Of a DNA stretch of 41,362 bases, positions 9,603 to 21,349 are shown in pieces. The first letter of the stretch is position 1. Each line of letters opens with the position of its first letter. The DNA comes from Burkholderia sp. Leaf177 (GTDB lineage Bacteria > Pseudomonadota > Gammaproteobacteria > Burkholderiales > Burkholderiaceae): the NCBI RefSeq assembly GCF_001424345.1, contig NZ_LMPF01000009.1:1639-43000 (forward strand), written 5' to 3'. Under the pieces are notes generated by a model. That model searched no databases and was not told the DNA's origin. It was given only the letters and a program-made list of their open reading frames with translations. The position numbers were made by a program, and so were the translations under genes.

Positions 9603-10880
9603 TTATCTCTCGCGGAACGCTTCACGCGATTTGAAAATCGGCTTCAGCAAATAGGACAGAACGGTTTTTTCACCGGTACGAATCTCGACGTTCCCGGTCA
9701 TGCCCGGAATAATCGGCAAGTGTTTTCCAGCTGCGACGAGTTCGCTTTTGTCGGTGAGAACCTGCACGCGGTAATAGATGGCATCGGGCTTGCCGGGCGC
9801 GGCTTTTTCATCGACCAGCGTGTCCGCGCTGATGCTGATCACGCGCCCTTTGAGGCCGCCGTAAATACCGAAGTCATAGGCGGATATCTTGACCATGGCA
9901 GGCAAGCCCGGATGAAGAAACGCCACGTCCTGTGGTTTTACATGCGCCTCCACGATCAGCTGGTCGGCATAGGGGACGATGCTCATGATCTGCGCCCCTG
10001 GCTGGATGACACCGCCAATGGTCGTGATGCGAATATCCTTGATCGTTCCCTTTACCGGCGCGACCAGCGTGGTGCGCTCGAGCACATCGGCACGACCCGC
10101 CAGATTCTCTTTGGTTTGCGAAAGTTCGAGTTCGAGGCGCGAGAGTTCGTCGTTCGCGTCTGAAGCGTATTTGTTGCGACGATCCACAATTTGCGATTGC
10201 AGGTCGTTGGCACTGCGCTTCATCCGCAATACTTCGGTTTCCGAAATCAATCCGCGTGCAGCTAGCGGCTCGGTCATGTTGATTTCGTTCATGGCAAGCG
10301 TATAGCTGCGCTGCAACGAAGCAACCGTATCCTGCAGCGCGCGGCGGCGGGCTTCATAGGCCTTCGTTTCTCCAGCCATGACATCCTTTTCTTTCTGAAT
10401 GTCAGCGGGAAAAACGAGCGGCGTGTTATTCGATTCGGCACGAAGGCGCGCAACTTTCGCTTCGAGTCCGATCCACTTCGAACGGCCTTCTGCATAGTTG
10501 GAATCGGCACGCTTCGGATCGATGTTCAGCAATAGCTGACCTTTCTCGACCACATCACCTTCCCGAACATGCATGTCCGCGAGAATGCCACCTTCGAGCG
10601 ACTGGATGATCTGCTCACGGCTGACAGGAATCACCTTCCCCTGCCCTTGCGTGATTTCCTCGACCTTCGCAAACTTCGCCCAGACGAGTCCAGACACCAG
10701 GATTGCCGCGACTAGATACAGGACAATCAGCGTGCCGGGAATGGATTGCGCCAGCGACGATTCGCGCAGGTCGTTCATATACACCGCGTGAGCCGGATGC
10801 ATACGCGGCTCGGCATTCTTGCGACGGCCGGCCGGCGTTAAGCCGCGGATCCATCGGCCTAGTTTGGTCAGTGAGTTCAT
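9603..10880 (-). CDS. HlyD-family periplasmic adaptor (membrane fusion) protein of type I secretion
   Basis: The 425-residue product has a cytoplasmic N-terminus, one membrane span (residues ~48-68, IPGTLIVLYLVAAILVSGLV) and a lipoyl/barrel region with the family pattern IIQSLEGGILADMHVREGD. A long coiled-coil hairpin (about 130-270) leads to the closing lipoyl half (LVAPVKGTIKDI) and the conserved C-terminal PGMTGNVEIRTGEKTVLSYL motif. HlyD-type adaptors bridge the inner-membrane ABC exporter and the TolC duct. The ATG overlaps the stop of the upstream exporter gene by 4 nt (ATGA), indicating translational coupling. The cognate substrate is not identifiable from this gene. Confidence 0.95.
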   Translation of the reverse strand: MNSLTKLGRWIRGLTPAGRRKNAEPRMHPAHAVYMNDLRESSLAQSIPGTLIVLYLVAAILVSGLVWAKFAKVEEITQGQGKVIPVSREQIIQSLEGGILADMHVREGDVVEKGQLLLNIDPKRADSNYAEGRSKWIGLEAKVARLRAESNNTPLVFPADIQKEKDVMAGETKAYEARRRALQDTVASLQRSYTLAMNEINMTEPLAARGLISETEVLRMKRSANDLQSQIVDRRNKYASDANDELSRLELELSQTKENLAGRADVLERTTLVAPVKGTIKDIRITTIGGVIQPGAQIMSIVPYADQLIVEAHVKPQDVAFLHPGLPAMVKISAYDFGIYGGLKGRVISISADTLVDEKAAPGKPDAIYYRVQVLTDKSELVAAGKHLPIIPGMTGNVEIRTGEKTVLSYLLKPIFKSREAFRER

Positions 10881-13180
10881 TGTTGATCCTGTGTGACGCG
10901 CGCGGGTTCAGTGCCCGAAGGCGTAGGTTGGGTGCCTTGCGGTGCACGTAACGCGGCCAATACGGCTTCCTTGGGACCATCGGTGACAACTTTGCCGCCA
11001 TCCATCACGATGATTCGATCCACCAATGCCAATAGCGAAGGCCGGTGAGTAACGACCACGAGCGTGGTCCCAACAGTTGCTATTGCCAGGTCGCGGATAA
11101 ACGCGGCTTCGGTCTGCGTATCCATTGCGCTGGTGGGTTCGTCCATCAGCAACAACTTCGGGCGGGCGATCAGCGAGCGCGCGAGCGCCACGAGCTGACG
11201 CTGGCCACCGGACAAACCGTCGCCGTTCTCGCCAATCTGCATGTTCCAGCCATGCGGACTGCTCTGCGCGATCGCATCAATACCCGTGACTTTCGCCACG
11301 CGCAGCAATTCGTGAATGGATGCATCCGGACGGCCGATCATTACGTTCTGGCGCAGCGATCCGTAAAACAAGCGGCTGTCCTGCGCGACATATCCCACCG
11401 AGGCGCGCCAGTCGGACGGATCGATTTGCGAGAGATCAATGCCATCGCTGAAAATCTGGCCGCTCGTTGGACGATAAAGATTCGACATCACGCGCAGCAA
11501 CGAAGACTTGCCGCTGCCCACACGTCCCAGGATGGCGATGCGCTCACCCGCGTCGACCTTGATGTTGATGTTCTTGAGGAATTCTGGCGGCTTCATGCCG
11601 TTCGGCGACGGATAGTGAAACCCGACACCCTTCAGTTCGATTGCGCCCGTCACAATTGGACCGTCGAGATAGTCCACTTCCGGATCGCGTTCGACCGGCT
11701 TTTTCATCAAGCCGCTGAGTGAATCGAGTGCAGCCTTCGATTGCTGGAAACGCACGGCCAACCCCGTCACTTGTGCCAGCGGCGCGAGCGCACGGCTAGC
11801 CAGGATCACGGAACCAATCAGCGCACCTTGAGTAAGCTTGCCGTCGGCAATGAGATACACGCCGGCCACCACGATCATCACCGTTTCGAACTGCGTGATC
11901 CACGATACAAAGTTCGTAGCCAGCGCCGAAAGACGTTTGGATTTCATCGATGTATCGGAGGCTTTTGCCGAGAACAGTTCCCAGCGTTCCTGCATGTAGC
12001 GTTCGCCGCCCGTTGCCTTCAGCGTTTCAATACCTTCGACAGTTTCAATCAGGACACCTTGCTTGAGCGATGACTCCCGCAGGTTTTCCTTCATGGTTTT
12101 CTTGAGTGGCCACTGGATAAACAAACTAACGCCCACAATCACAGGAATCAGGCCAAGAGGAATAAACCCCAGCGGTCCCGCGATCATGAAGATCACCGCG
12201 ATATACAGGAACGTAAACGGCAGATCGGAGATGGTCGCGAGCGTGGCGGACGCCACGAAATCGCGCACGGACTCGAATTCACGTAACTGGTTTGCGAACG
12301 ATCCCGACGACGCCGGCTTGTGCTCCATTCGAATCGATAACGCTTGCTTGAAGAGCATCGCGCCCATGATCAGGTCGGCTTTCTTCCCGGCCACGTCGAG
12401 CACATGCGCGCGGACGTTCCGCGATATGAACTCGAACAACATGGCAATCGCCACGCCGATGGCGAGCGACCACAAAGTCGTGAACGCCTGATTCGGCACC
12501 ACGCGGTCATACACGTTCATGGTGAAGAACGTCCCCGCAAGCGCAAGCACATTGATCAGCAGCGCACCGAGTGCCGCGCTCCAGTAATAACGCCTGTAAC
12601 GCCACAACGTGCTGAGCAGCCAGTGGCCGCTTTCCTTGGCTTCGGGCTTGCCTGCACGGATATCGACGCGACCGACCGGCTTCACCAACATGGCGAAACC
12701 CGTGTAGTTCGCCTTCAACTGACTCACGCCGATAGCGACGACTTTCGATCCGGCTTCCGGCAGTACCACGAGGTACGCGGCTTCCATCTCGTCTATAGGC
12801 TGCGCGCCTTCCTTGATTTCCGAGGGCGGTTTGATCAGCTTCACGTCATTCGGCGAACGGCCAATCAGCACGCATCCGCCGTGGTCCTTGCGGAACAGCA
12901 CGACGGGCAGCAGCATGGGAGAGACTTCGTGCGGCTGGCGCTCGATAACTCCCACGGAAAAGCCCGATTGCTCCATCGCAAGCTGAGCCTGCTTTGGCGA
13001 AATGAATCGCCCCGCTGGCAAGCCGGAAAGCATCGCCGCCTCGCTGGTCGGCTTGCCGTGATAGGCGGCCATCCAGACCAGGCTTTTCAGCAAGGTATCG
13101 TCAACCTTTGTTGATAGCGTCAATGCGTCGCCGTCGTCCGGTTGAACAGGCGTTATCGCGCCCGGTACTTCGTTTTTCAT
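10877..13180 (-). CDS. Type I secretion ABC exporter with C39-like N-terminal domain (LssB/LapB type)
   Basis: The 767-residue product has three parts. An N-terminal C39-peptidase-like domain (residues ~25-165) lacks the expected catalytic Cys near its start, so it is probably a substrate-binding rather than cleaving domain, as in LapB/HlyB-type exporters. The membrane domain (about 195-500) has several hydrophobic helices. The nucleotide-binding domain carries Walker A (GRVGSGKSS), signature LSGGQRQ, Walker B (LLLMDEP) and the switch His (VVTHRP). Such exporters secrete unfolded RTX-type adhesins or toxins with a C-terminal signal. It is first in the operon. No clear SD precedes the ATG, but a large hairpin lies in the leader (13198-13232). 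No RTX substrate, LapD or LapG homologue is in the window. Confidence 0.95.
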   Translation of the reverse strand: MKNEVPGAITPVQPDDGDALTLSTKVDDTLLKSLVWMAAYHGKPTSEAAMLSGLPAGRFISPKQAQLAMEQSGFSVGVIERQPHEVSPMLLPVVLFRKDHGGCVLIGRSPNDVKLIKPPSEIKEGAQPIDEMEAAYLVVLPEAGSKVVAIGVSQLKANYTGFAMLVKPVGRVDIRAGKPEAKESGHWLLSTLWRYRRYYWSAALGALLINVLALAGTFFTMNVYDRVVPNQAFTTLWSLAIGVAIAMLFEFISRNVRAHVLDVAGKKADLIMGAMLFKQALSIRMEHKPASSGSFANQLREFESVRDFVASATLATISDLPFTFLYIAVIFMIAGPLGFIPLGLIPVIVGVSLFIQWPLKKTMKENLRESSLKQGVLIETVEGIETLKATGGERYMQERWELFSAKASDTSMKSKRLSALATNFVSWITQFETVMIVVAGVYLIADGKLTQGALIGSVILASRALAPLAQVTGLAVRFQQSKAALDSLSGLMKKPVERDPEVDYLDGPIVTGAIELKGVGFHYPSPNGMKPPEFLKNINIKVDAGERIAILGRVGSGKSSLLRVMSNLYRPTSGQIFSDGIDLSQIDPSDWRASVGYVAQDSRLFYGSLRQNVMIGRPDASIHELLRVAKVTGIDAIAQSSPHGWNMQIGENGDGLSGGQRQLVALARSLIARPKLLLMDEPTSAMDTQTEAAFIRDLAIATVGTTLVVVTHRPSLLALVDRIIVMDGGKVVTDGPKEAVLAALRAPQGTQPTPSGTEPARVTQDQQ

Positions 13181-13774
13181 GGCATTTGACTGTTGAGCGT
13201 CCGGTGGGGAGGAATGTCCTCAGGACCGGACGGATTGGGTACGTCGCTCTGGACGATGCGATTGGATTCGTCGCGGGATGCATTTATTCAGCGGGTGCAT
13301 TATCTGCACGGGCTATGACGTGGAAAATCGGAAACGTCTTAAATACAAACCGAGAAAGGAATCCGTAATTACATCTTGCAAACGAATCTGATGCGATGGC
13401 TTGATTCTCGACGCCGGCATCCTCAACAACCATGAGAACCGTCCTAATTGAGCTGACTTTGAGACGGTGGACGAAGGTTGGTGCAAGTGGCACTGGCGAG
13501 CGGGGACACGTGTTCCAACGCGGGAATTGAAGGACGAAGGACAGAACGCGGACGCTGATCAACCACAGCGGCGTTGTATGGTTGTATAGGACTGGCCTGG
13601 ATATAAATAAATTGAAACGTTGAAAAAACCGCAGCGGACACTATTAACGGCTTTTGGAAAATATAGTTTTTAGTGGAAGCTTATTCGTATCGATACGCTC
13701 GATTAAAAGAAAGGCCATTCGATGCGTCGATGCTTTAATCTTCTGCGATTAAACCCTTCACGAGACACTCCTTC
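13181..13774. promoter_or_regulatory. 594-bp divergent intergenic region (T1SS operon / cutC)
   Basis: No convincing coding sequence is present. A hairpin sits at 13198-13232 next to the exporter start. A perfect 12-bp palindrome CGTATCGATACG lies at 13686-13697. GATTAAA-type half-sites in both orientations lie at about 13701-13755. TATAGT/TATATT-like hexamers near 13667 could serve either direction, but no good -35 box was found. These are candidate regulatory sites only. Confidence 0.35.
13198..13232 (-). promoter_or_regulatory. Two-tier hairpin in the 5' leader of the T1SS exporter gene
   Basis: CGTCCGGT (13198-13205) pairs perfectly with ACCGGACG (13225-13232), enclosing an inner GAGGA/TCCTC stem with an ATG loop. 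It sits only 17 nt upstream of the exporter ATG, which lacks an evident SD. It could affect translation initiation, but this is inference from position and structure. Confidence 0.4.
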
Positions 13775-14548
13775 ATGCCAGCACCAACTCTATTGCTTGA
13801 AATCTGCGCAGGTTCGGTGACGTCATGCCTCGCGGCTCAGACCGGCGGTGCCGGGCGCGTCGAGTTTTGCGACAACCTTCTGGAAGGCGGCACCACGCCT
13901 TCTTATGGCGCGATCGCAAGTGCTCGTGACAAGCTGCACATCCTGCTCAACGTCATTATCCGCCCGCGCGGTGGCGATTTCCTCTATTCCGACATCGAGT
14001 TCGACGTCATGGAACGCGATGTCATCGCGTGCAAAAAGCTTGGCGTGGATGCCGTCGTGATCGGATTGCTTACCGCCGACGGCAACGTGGATATCGCTCG
14101 TACAAAGCGTCTGGTCGAACTGGCCGCGCCGTTGCCGGTCACCTTCCATCGTGCATTCGATGCCGCGCGCGATCCATTCACGGCGCTTGAAGACGTTATC
14201 CGCGCCGGCTGTAATCGGCTGCTCACCTCCGGTCAGGAAGCAAGCGCACTGGAAGGCCGCGCGTTGATCAGGAAGCTTCGCGAAGTGGCGGGAGAAAGGC
14301 TGGTGATCATGCCCGGCGCGGGCGTGCGGCTGAACAATATTGCGCAACTCGTGGCGGAAACCGGTTGTGTTGAATATCACACGTCTGGCCGTGCGCCGTT
14401 CCCGAGCGGCATGCGGTATCGCAATGAACGCGTGAAGATGGGCGGTCCGGGGCAGGACGAATATGCGCTGGTGGAGACATCGGCGGATCTGGTGCAACAG
14501 ATCATTGCCGAGGCAAACGCGGCGTTTGAACGACTGCCGTCGGGTTGA
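13775..14548 (+). CDS. cutC: CutC family protein (copper homeostasis protein CutC)
   Basis: The 257-residue product starts LLLEICAGSVTSCLAAQTGG and contains the family blocks GRVEFCDNLLEGGTTPSYG, IRPRGGDFLYSD and VTFHRAFD. It also has RLLTSGQEASALEG, the IMPGAGVRLNNI block and the VEYHTSGR stretch, as in CutC TIM-barrel proteins. Length is typical. CutC was originally linked to copper tolerance, but its biochemical role is still unclear; the name is by family. The gene is monocistronic. It is divergent from the T1SS operon and ends at a strong bidirectional terminator shared with the convergent hemJ-like gene. The ribosome-binding site is weak (GAGACA about 10 nt upstream). Confidence 0.93.
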   Translation: MPAPTLLLEICAGSVTSCLAAQTGGAGRVEFCDNLLEGGTTPSYGAIASARDKLHILLNVIIRPRGGDFLYSDIEFDVMERDVIACKKLGVDAVVIGLLTADGNVDIARTKRLVELAAPLPVTFHRAFDAARDPFTALEDVIRAGCNRLLTSGQEASALEGRALIRKLREVAGERLVIMPGAGVRLNNIAQLVAETGCVEYHTSGRAPFPSGMRYRNERVKMGGPGQDEYALVETSADLVQQIIAEANAAFERLPSG

Positions 14549-14565
14549 CCGGCGCGTTCAAATGC

Positions 14566-14597
14566 AAAACGCCGGCTTCATTCGAGGCCGGCGTTTT
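14566..14597. terminator. Bidirectional rho-independent terminator between cutC and the hemJ-like gene
   Basis: A perfect 11-bp stem AAAACGCCGGC / GCCGGCGTTTT (14566-14576 with 14587-14597) has a 10-nt loop and A/T tracts on both sides. It can terminate cutC (plus) and the convergent minus-strand gene. Confidence 0.9.
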
Positions 14598-14614
14598 CTT
14601 TGGTTACTTCGCAA

Positions 14615-15040
14615 TCAGAACGGTTTGAGAACCACTAGCAACGTTGCGCCGAGCAAACCGAGAACCGGCAGCTCGTTGAACATTCTGTACCACTTGTCGG
14701 AACGTTTGTTTTCACCTCGCGCGAACGTGCGCAGCAAGACCCCGCAATACGCGTGATAAATAATGATCAGTACGACGATGGTCAGCTTGGCGTGCATCCA
14801 TCCCTGTCCTTGTCCAATCCCGACCACGAGCAGCAGCCACAAGCCGCAAGCCAGCGCCGGCACCGCGATGAACGTCATGAAGCGAAACAGCTTGCGCGCC
14901 ATCGTCAACAAACGGGCGATTGCGGCCGGCTCCGTTTCCATCGCGAGATTCACGAAAATTCGCGGCAAGTAAAACAGGCCCGCAAACCACGAGGCCACTA
15001 ATACTATATGCAGCGCTTTGATCCAGAGCATCTGGGACAT
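14615..15040 (-). CDS. hemJ: HemJ-like / CopD-family integral membrane protein (UPF0093)
   Basis: The 141-residue protein has four hydrophobic helices. The N-terminus (MLWIKALHIVLVASWFAGLF) carries the His of HemJ proteins, and YLPRIFV follows. The WMHAKLTIVVLIIIYH segment and a C-terminal LPVLGLLGATLLVVLKPF helix complete the fold. HemJ is the quinone-linked protoporphyrinogen IX oxidase used for haem synthesis in many proteobacteria lacking HemG and HemY. The same family is sometimes named CopD-like. The gene lies just downstream of proA on the same strand. An SD-like GAGAAA sits directly before the ATG. Enzyme assignment is by family and not proven here. Confidence 0.8.
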   Translation of the reverse strand: MSQMLWIKALHIVLVASWFAGLFYLPRIFVNLAMETEPAAIARLLTMARKLFRFMTFIAVPALACGLWLLLVVGIGQGQGWMHAKLTIVVLIIIYHAYCGVLLRTFARGENKRSDKWYRMFNELPVLGLLGATLLVVLKPF

Positions 15041-15083
15041 TTTCTCGTTGTTATGGGTAAATGCTGGTGAAGGTCAGCGGAGG

Positions 15084-16361
15084 TTATTGACGGACTTCGC
15101 CATGACCCAGGACTACATATTTCATCGATGTCAAACCGTCCAGCCCGACCGGTCCGCGCGCGTGCAGCTTGTCGTTCGAAATGCCGATCTCGGCGCCGAG
15201 GCCGAACTCGAAGCCATCGGCAAAACGCGTCGATGCGTTGACCATCACGCTCGCCGAATCCACTTCGCGAAGAAAGCGCATGGCGCGGTCGTGGTCTTCG
15301 GTGACGATGGCGTCGGTGTGATGCGAGCTATGGGTGTTGATGTGATCGACGGCTTCGTCCAGGCCGTCCACCAGCTTGATGGACAAAATGGGCGCGAGGT
15401 ATTCGGTGTTCCAGTCGGCTTCGGTCGCGGTGACGAGCGGGCCTTCGTATCGCGCGTTATCGAGGACGGCGCGGCTCGCCACGTCCACGCGCAATTCCAC
15501 GTCCTTCGCCCTGAACGCGTTCGCGAGCGGCGGCAACGCTTCCGCCGCAATCCCGCGTGCAATCAGCAGCGTTTCCATGGTGTTGCAGGTTCCGTATCGA
15601 TGCGTCTTCGCGTTGTCGCAAATGTCGAGCGCCTTGCTCAGGTCCGCGCGGTCATCCACGTAGACGTGGCAGATGCCGTCGAGATGCTTGATCATCGGCA
15701 CGCGCGCTTCTTCCATCAATCGCGCGATCAGGCTTTTGCCGCCACGCGGGACGATCACGTCCACATATTCGGTCATGGTGATCAGCTTGCCGACCGCCGC
15801 GCGATCCGCAGTCGCGACAACCTGCACGGCTTCTTGCGGCAATCCGGCCGCTTCCAGCCCTTCGCTAATCAGCTTCGCCAGCGCGGCATTGCATTCGAGC
15901 GCCTCGGAGCCGCCGCGCAAAATGGCCGCGTTGCCGGATTTGAGGCAAAGCGCGGCTGCATCGATAGTCACATTCGGCCGCGACTCATAAATGATCCCGA
16001 TAACACCGAGCGGCACGCGCATTTGCCCGACCTGAATACCGGTCGGGCGGAATTTCAAGCCGCTGATTTCTCCAATAGGATCAGCCAGCGCGGCAACCTG
16101 CCGCAAACCTTCGACCATGGTGTTCAGCGCTTTGTCGGACAGCGTCAACCGGTCGATGAACGCCGCGTCATGGCCGTTGTCGCGGGCATTGGCGAGATCG
16201 CGCGCATTTGCATCTTTCAGCGCTGCGCGTTCGCGTTCGATGGCATCCGCAATAGCGTAAAGCGCGGCATTCTTCGCGGCCGTGGATGCTCGCGCCATGG
16301 CGCGCGAAGCCCGGCGCGCGCGGTGGCCGAGGTCGATCATGTATTCGTCGATGTTGGTCAT
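15084..16361 (-). CDS. proA: Glutamate-5-semialdehyde dehydrogenase (gamma-glutamyl phosphate reductase)
   Basis: ProA reduces gamma-glutamyl phosphate to glutamate-5-semialdehyde in proline synthesis. The 425-residue product begins [20 protein letters not shown]. The aldehyde-dehydrogenase fold is visible through [35 protein letters not shown] and [12 protein letters not shown]. The catalytic Cys lies in [10 protein letters not shown], and [20 protein letters not shown] is also typical. I start at 16361 because AAGAGA lies 6 nt upstream at proper SD spacing. The frame is open further to an ATG at 16400, and another ATG at 16367 overlaps that SD. It follows holA in the leuS-lptE-holA-proA cluster. 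Confidence 0.95.
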   Translation of the reverse strand: MTNIDEYMIDLGHRARRASRAMARASTAAKNAALYAIADAIERERAALKDANARDLANARDNGHDAAFIDRLTLSDKALNTMVEGLRQVAALADPIGEISGLKFRPTGIQVGQMRVPLGVIGIIYESRPNVTIDAAALCLKSGNAAILRGGSEALECNAALAKLISEGLEAAGLPQEAVQVVATADRAAVGKLITMTEYVDVIVPRGGKSLIARLMEEARVPMIKHLDGICHVYVDDRADLSKALDICDNAKTHRYGTCNTMETLLIARGIAAEALPPLANAFRAKDVELRVDVASRAVLDNARYEGPLVTATEADWNTEYLAPILSIKLVDGLDEAVDHINTHSSHHTDAIVTEDHDRAMRFLREVDSASVMVNASTRFADGFEFGLGAEIGISNDKLHARGPVGLDGLTSMKYVVLGHGEVRQ

Positions 16362-16425
16362 CGTCATTCTCTTGGAACGCTGGCGCGCTAAAAAGCGCAA
16401 AGATAGACCCGATTCTAAGCCGATG

Positions 16426-17541
16426 TCAGCTCGGGCGCTTTACTGGAGGCGCTTTGGCCGTGTTGCCTTGCAACGGACTGCCCGAGGACGCCACGGTCAT
16501 CGCAAGTTCGAACATGCCGTCCCAGACATCGGGCGGCGGATCGCCGGGACCGGCGCTGCCTCGCGGTCCGCTGCCGCCGGACAAGCCTTTGACCTGCCGA
16601 TCCAGCTTCGCCGCCAGCGACAACGCTTTTTCAAGCGCCGCTTCGCTCACGCGTGAAAGCGCCGGCCCGATCAGCCGCTCGCGCGGTCCCCAGACGCGGT
16701 TTTCGCGCAACAACGTGGCGAGCGGTTTGCCCGCTGCAACGCCGCGTTTCATGCGCAGCAGCGTGCGCACTTCTTCAACCAGCGCCCAGATCACGAGCGT
16801 GCCGGCTTCGCCCTCGCCCTTCAGCCCGTCGAGCATGCGCGTCAAACGTCCCACATCGCCCGTGAGCATGGCTTCGTTCAGCTTGAACACGTCGTAGCGC
16901 GCGACGTTCAGCACGGCGTCGTGAATCTGTTCGAACGTGAGCACGCCCGTGGGATAAAGAAGCCCGAGCTTCAGAATTTCCTGATGCGCCGCGAGCAAGT
17001 TGCCCTCCACCCGCTCGGCGATAAACACCAGCGCCCGCCGTCCGTCTTCTCCCGGCGCCACGCGCTGGTTCTGCGCGCTCAACCGCTGGCCAATCCACAT
17101 GGGCAATTGCGCGCGCTCGACCGGATCGATCTTCAGCGCCACGCCCGGACCGCTCAACGCCGTGAACCACGCGGACTTTTGCGTGGCGGCGTCGAGACGC
17201 GGCAAGGTGATGAGCGTGAGGACGTCGGGGTTATCGGCGGCGGCCAGGGTTCTCAGCGCCTCGCCGCCTTCCTTGCCGGGCTTGCCGGTCGGAATGCGCA
17301 ACTCGACCAGTTGGCGATCGCCGAAAAGCGACATCGACTGGCTCGCGCCGAGCAGCGAACTCCAGTCGAAATAGCGATCCACCACGAACACCGAGCGGTC
17401 CGTAAAACCCTGCGCCCGCGCCGACGCGCGAATCTTGTCCGACGCTTCCTGCACGAGCAGATGCTCGTCGCCATAAACGACGTACAAGCCTTTCAGCCCT
17501 TTCGCGAGGTGCGCATCGAGCGCGTCGAGTCGAAGTTGCAT
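16426..17541 (-). CDS. holA: DNA polymerase III delta subunit
   Basis: HolA opens the beta clamp within the clamp-loader complex. The 371-residue product starts [12 protein letters not shown] and carries the delta-type pattern [20 protein letters not shown]. The stretches [40 protein letters not shown] and the domain III region [13 protein letters not shown] follow. Length is typical (about 340-370). The last ~30 residues are Gly/Pro-rich ([16 protein letters not shown]), a poorly conserved tail. The gene follows lptE with an 18-nt gap, as expected for the leuS-lptE-holA order of proteobacteria. Confidence 0.93.
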   Translation of the reverse strand: MQLRLDALDAHLAKGLKGLYVVYGDEHLLVQEASDKIRASARAQGFTDRSVFVVDRYFDWSSLLGASQSMSLFGDRQLVELRIPTGKPGKEGGEALRTLAAADNPDVLTLITLPRLDAATQKSAWFTALSGPGVALKIDPVERAQLPMWIGQRLSAQNQRVAPGEDGRRALVFIAERVEGNLLAAHQEILKLGLLYPTGVLTFEQIHDAVLNVARYDVFKLNEAMLTGDVGRLTRMLDGLKGEGEAGTLVIWALVEEVRTLLRMKRGVAAGKPLATLLRENRVWGPRERLIGPALSRVSEAALEKALSLAAKLDRQVKGLSGGSGPRGSAGPGDPPPDVWDGMFELAMTVASSGSPLQGNTAKAPPVKRPS

Positions 17542-17559
17542 GTTTTCTACGATGCCCGC

Positions 17560-18147
17560 TTACAGCGGCGGCACAGGCAGCGGCGCACGCGGCGCGATGC
17601 CCGGCAGCGCTTCGCTCGGCGCCGGATGCAGCGAACGCACGACGGCAAGGCGGCGAGTCAGCTGATCGACGGCATCGAATTGCATGTCGCGGAATAGCGT
17701 CTGCGCTTCCGTACCCTTCGCGAGCGTGAACTGGTCGCTATACGTGAGCGCGCGGTTCAGTGCGATCGTGCTCGGCGGAATCAACAGCGTGCCGTCGGCG
17801 CCGACAAGCGTGTAACCCAGGTTGTAGTCGAGCTCGTATTCCTGCACGACGCCTTGTGCATTCAGGCTCAAGGTCTTCATGCCGGTGCCGCTGCTCAGCG
17901 AAAGAACGGCGTCGGGCTTTTCGGACGCCTTGACGATCACGGTGTCGCTGCCGCCTTCCACCACGCGCTGCAGGCGTCCGAGCATCTCCGGCGTACCGCC
18001 GCTGATTGCAAGCCGCTTGAACGCGTAGTCTTGCTGGCCGCGCAATTGGAAGCCGCACGCGGACAGCAGCATTGCGCCGCATGCCAGCGAGAGGATCGAC
18101 CTTCGGCTGATCACTTTTTTGGTCGAACTGAAGCCTTTGCTGCTCAC
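17560..18147 (-). CDS. lptE: LPS-assembly lipoprotein LptE
   Basis: LptE is the outer-membrane lipoprotein plug of the LptD translocon that inserts lipopolysaccharide. The product has a basic n-region (KKVISRRS), a hydrophobic core and lipobox LLSAC followed by GFQLRG, the usual mature LptE start. Later segments TLSLNAQGVVQEYELDYNLGY, IALNRALTY and TLFRDMQFDAVDQLTRRLA are family-like. I favour a GTG start at 18147 because GGAGG lies 5 nt upstream. The frame also opens at an ATG at 18195 that overlaps the leuS stop (ATGA) and would give a 16-residue longer leader. Both starts are compatible with coupling to leuS. Confidence 0.9.
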   Translation of the reverse strand: MSSKGFSSTKKVISRRSILSLACGAMLLSACGFQLRGQQDYAFKRLAISGGTPEMLGRLQRVVEGGSDTVIVKASEKPDAVLSLSSGTGMKTLSLNAQGVVQEYELDYNLGYTLVGADGTLLIPPSTIALNRALTYSDQFTLAKGTEAQTLFRDMQFDAVDQLTRRLAVVRSLHPAPSEALPGIAPRAPLPVPPL

Positions 18148-18191
18148 AACGTCCTCCAGAATTGTCGCGGCACGCGCGCTCGATTTCAGGC

Positions 18192-21349
<3,158 letters not shown>

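Noticed and set aside
13284..13641. Minus-strand frames of 65-92 codons upstream of the T1SS operon
   Set aside because: Overlapping short frames without SD or recognisable domain in an AT-richer intergenic region.
15018..16391. 457-codon plus-strand frame opposite proA
   Set aside because: Antisense shadow in high-GC DNA; composition is Arg/His-rich and the minus strand encodes complete ProA.
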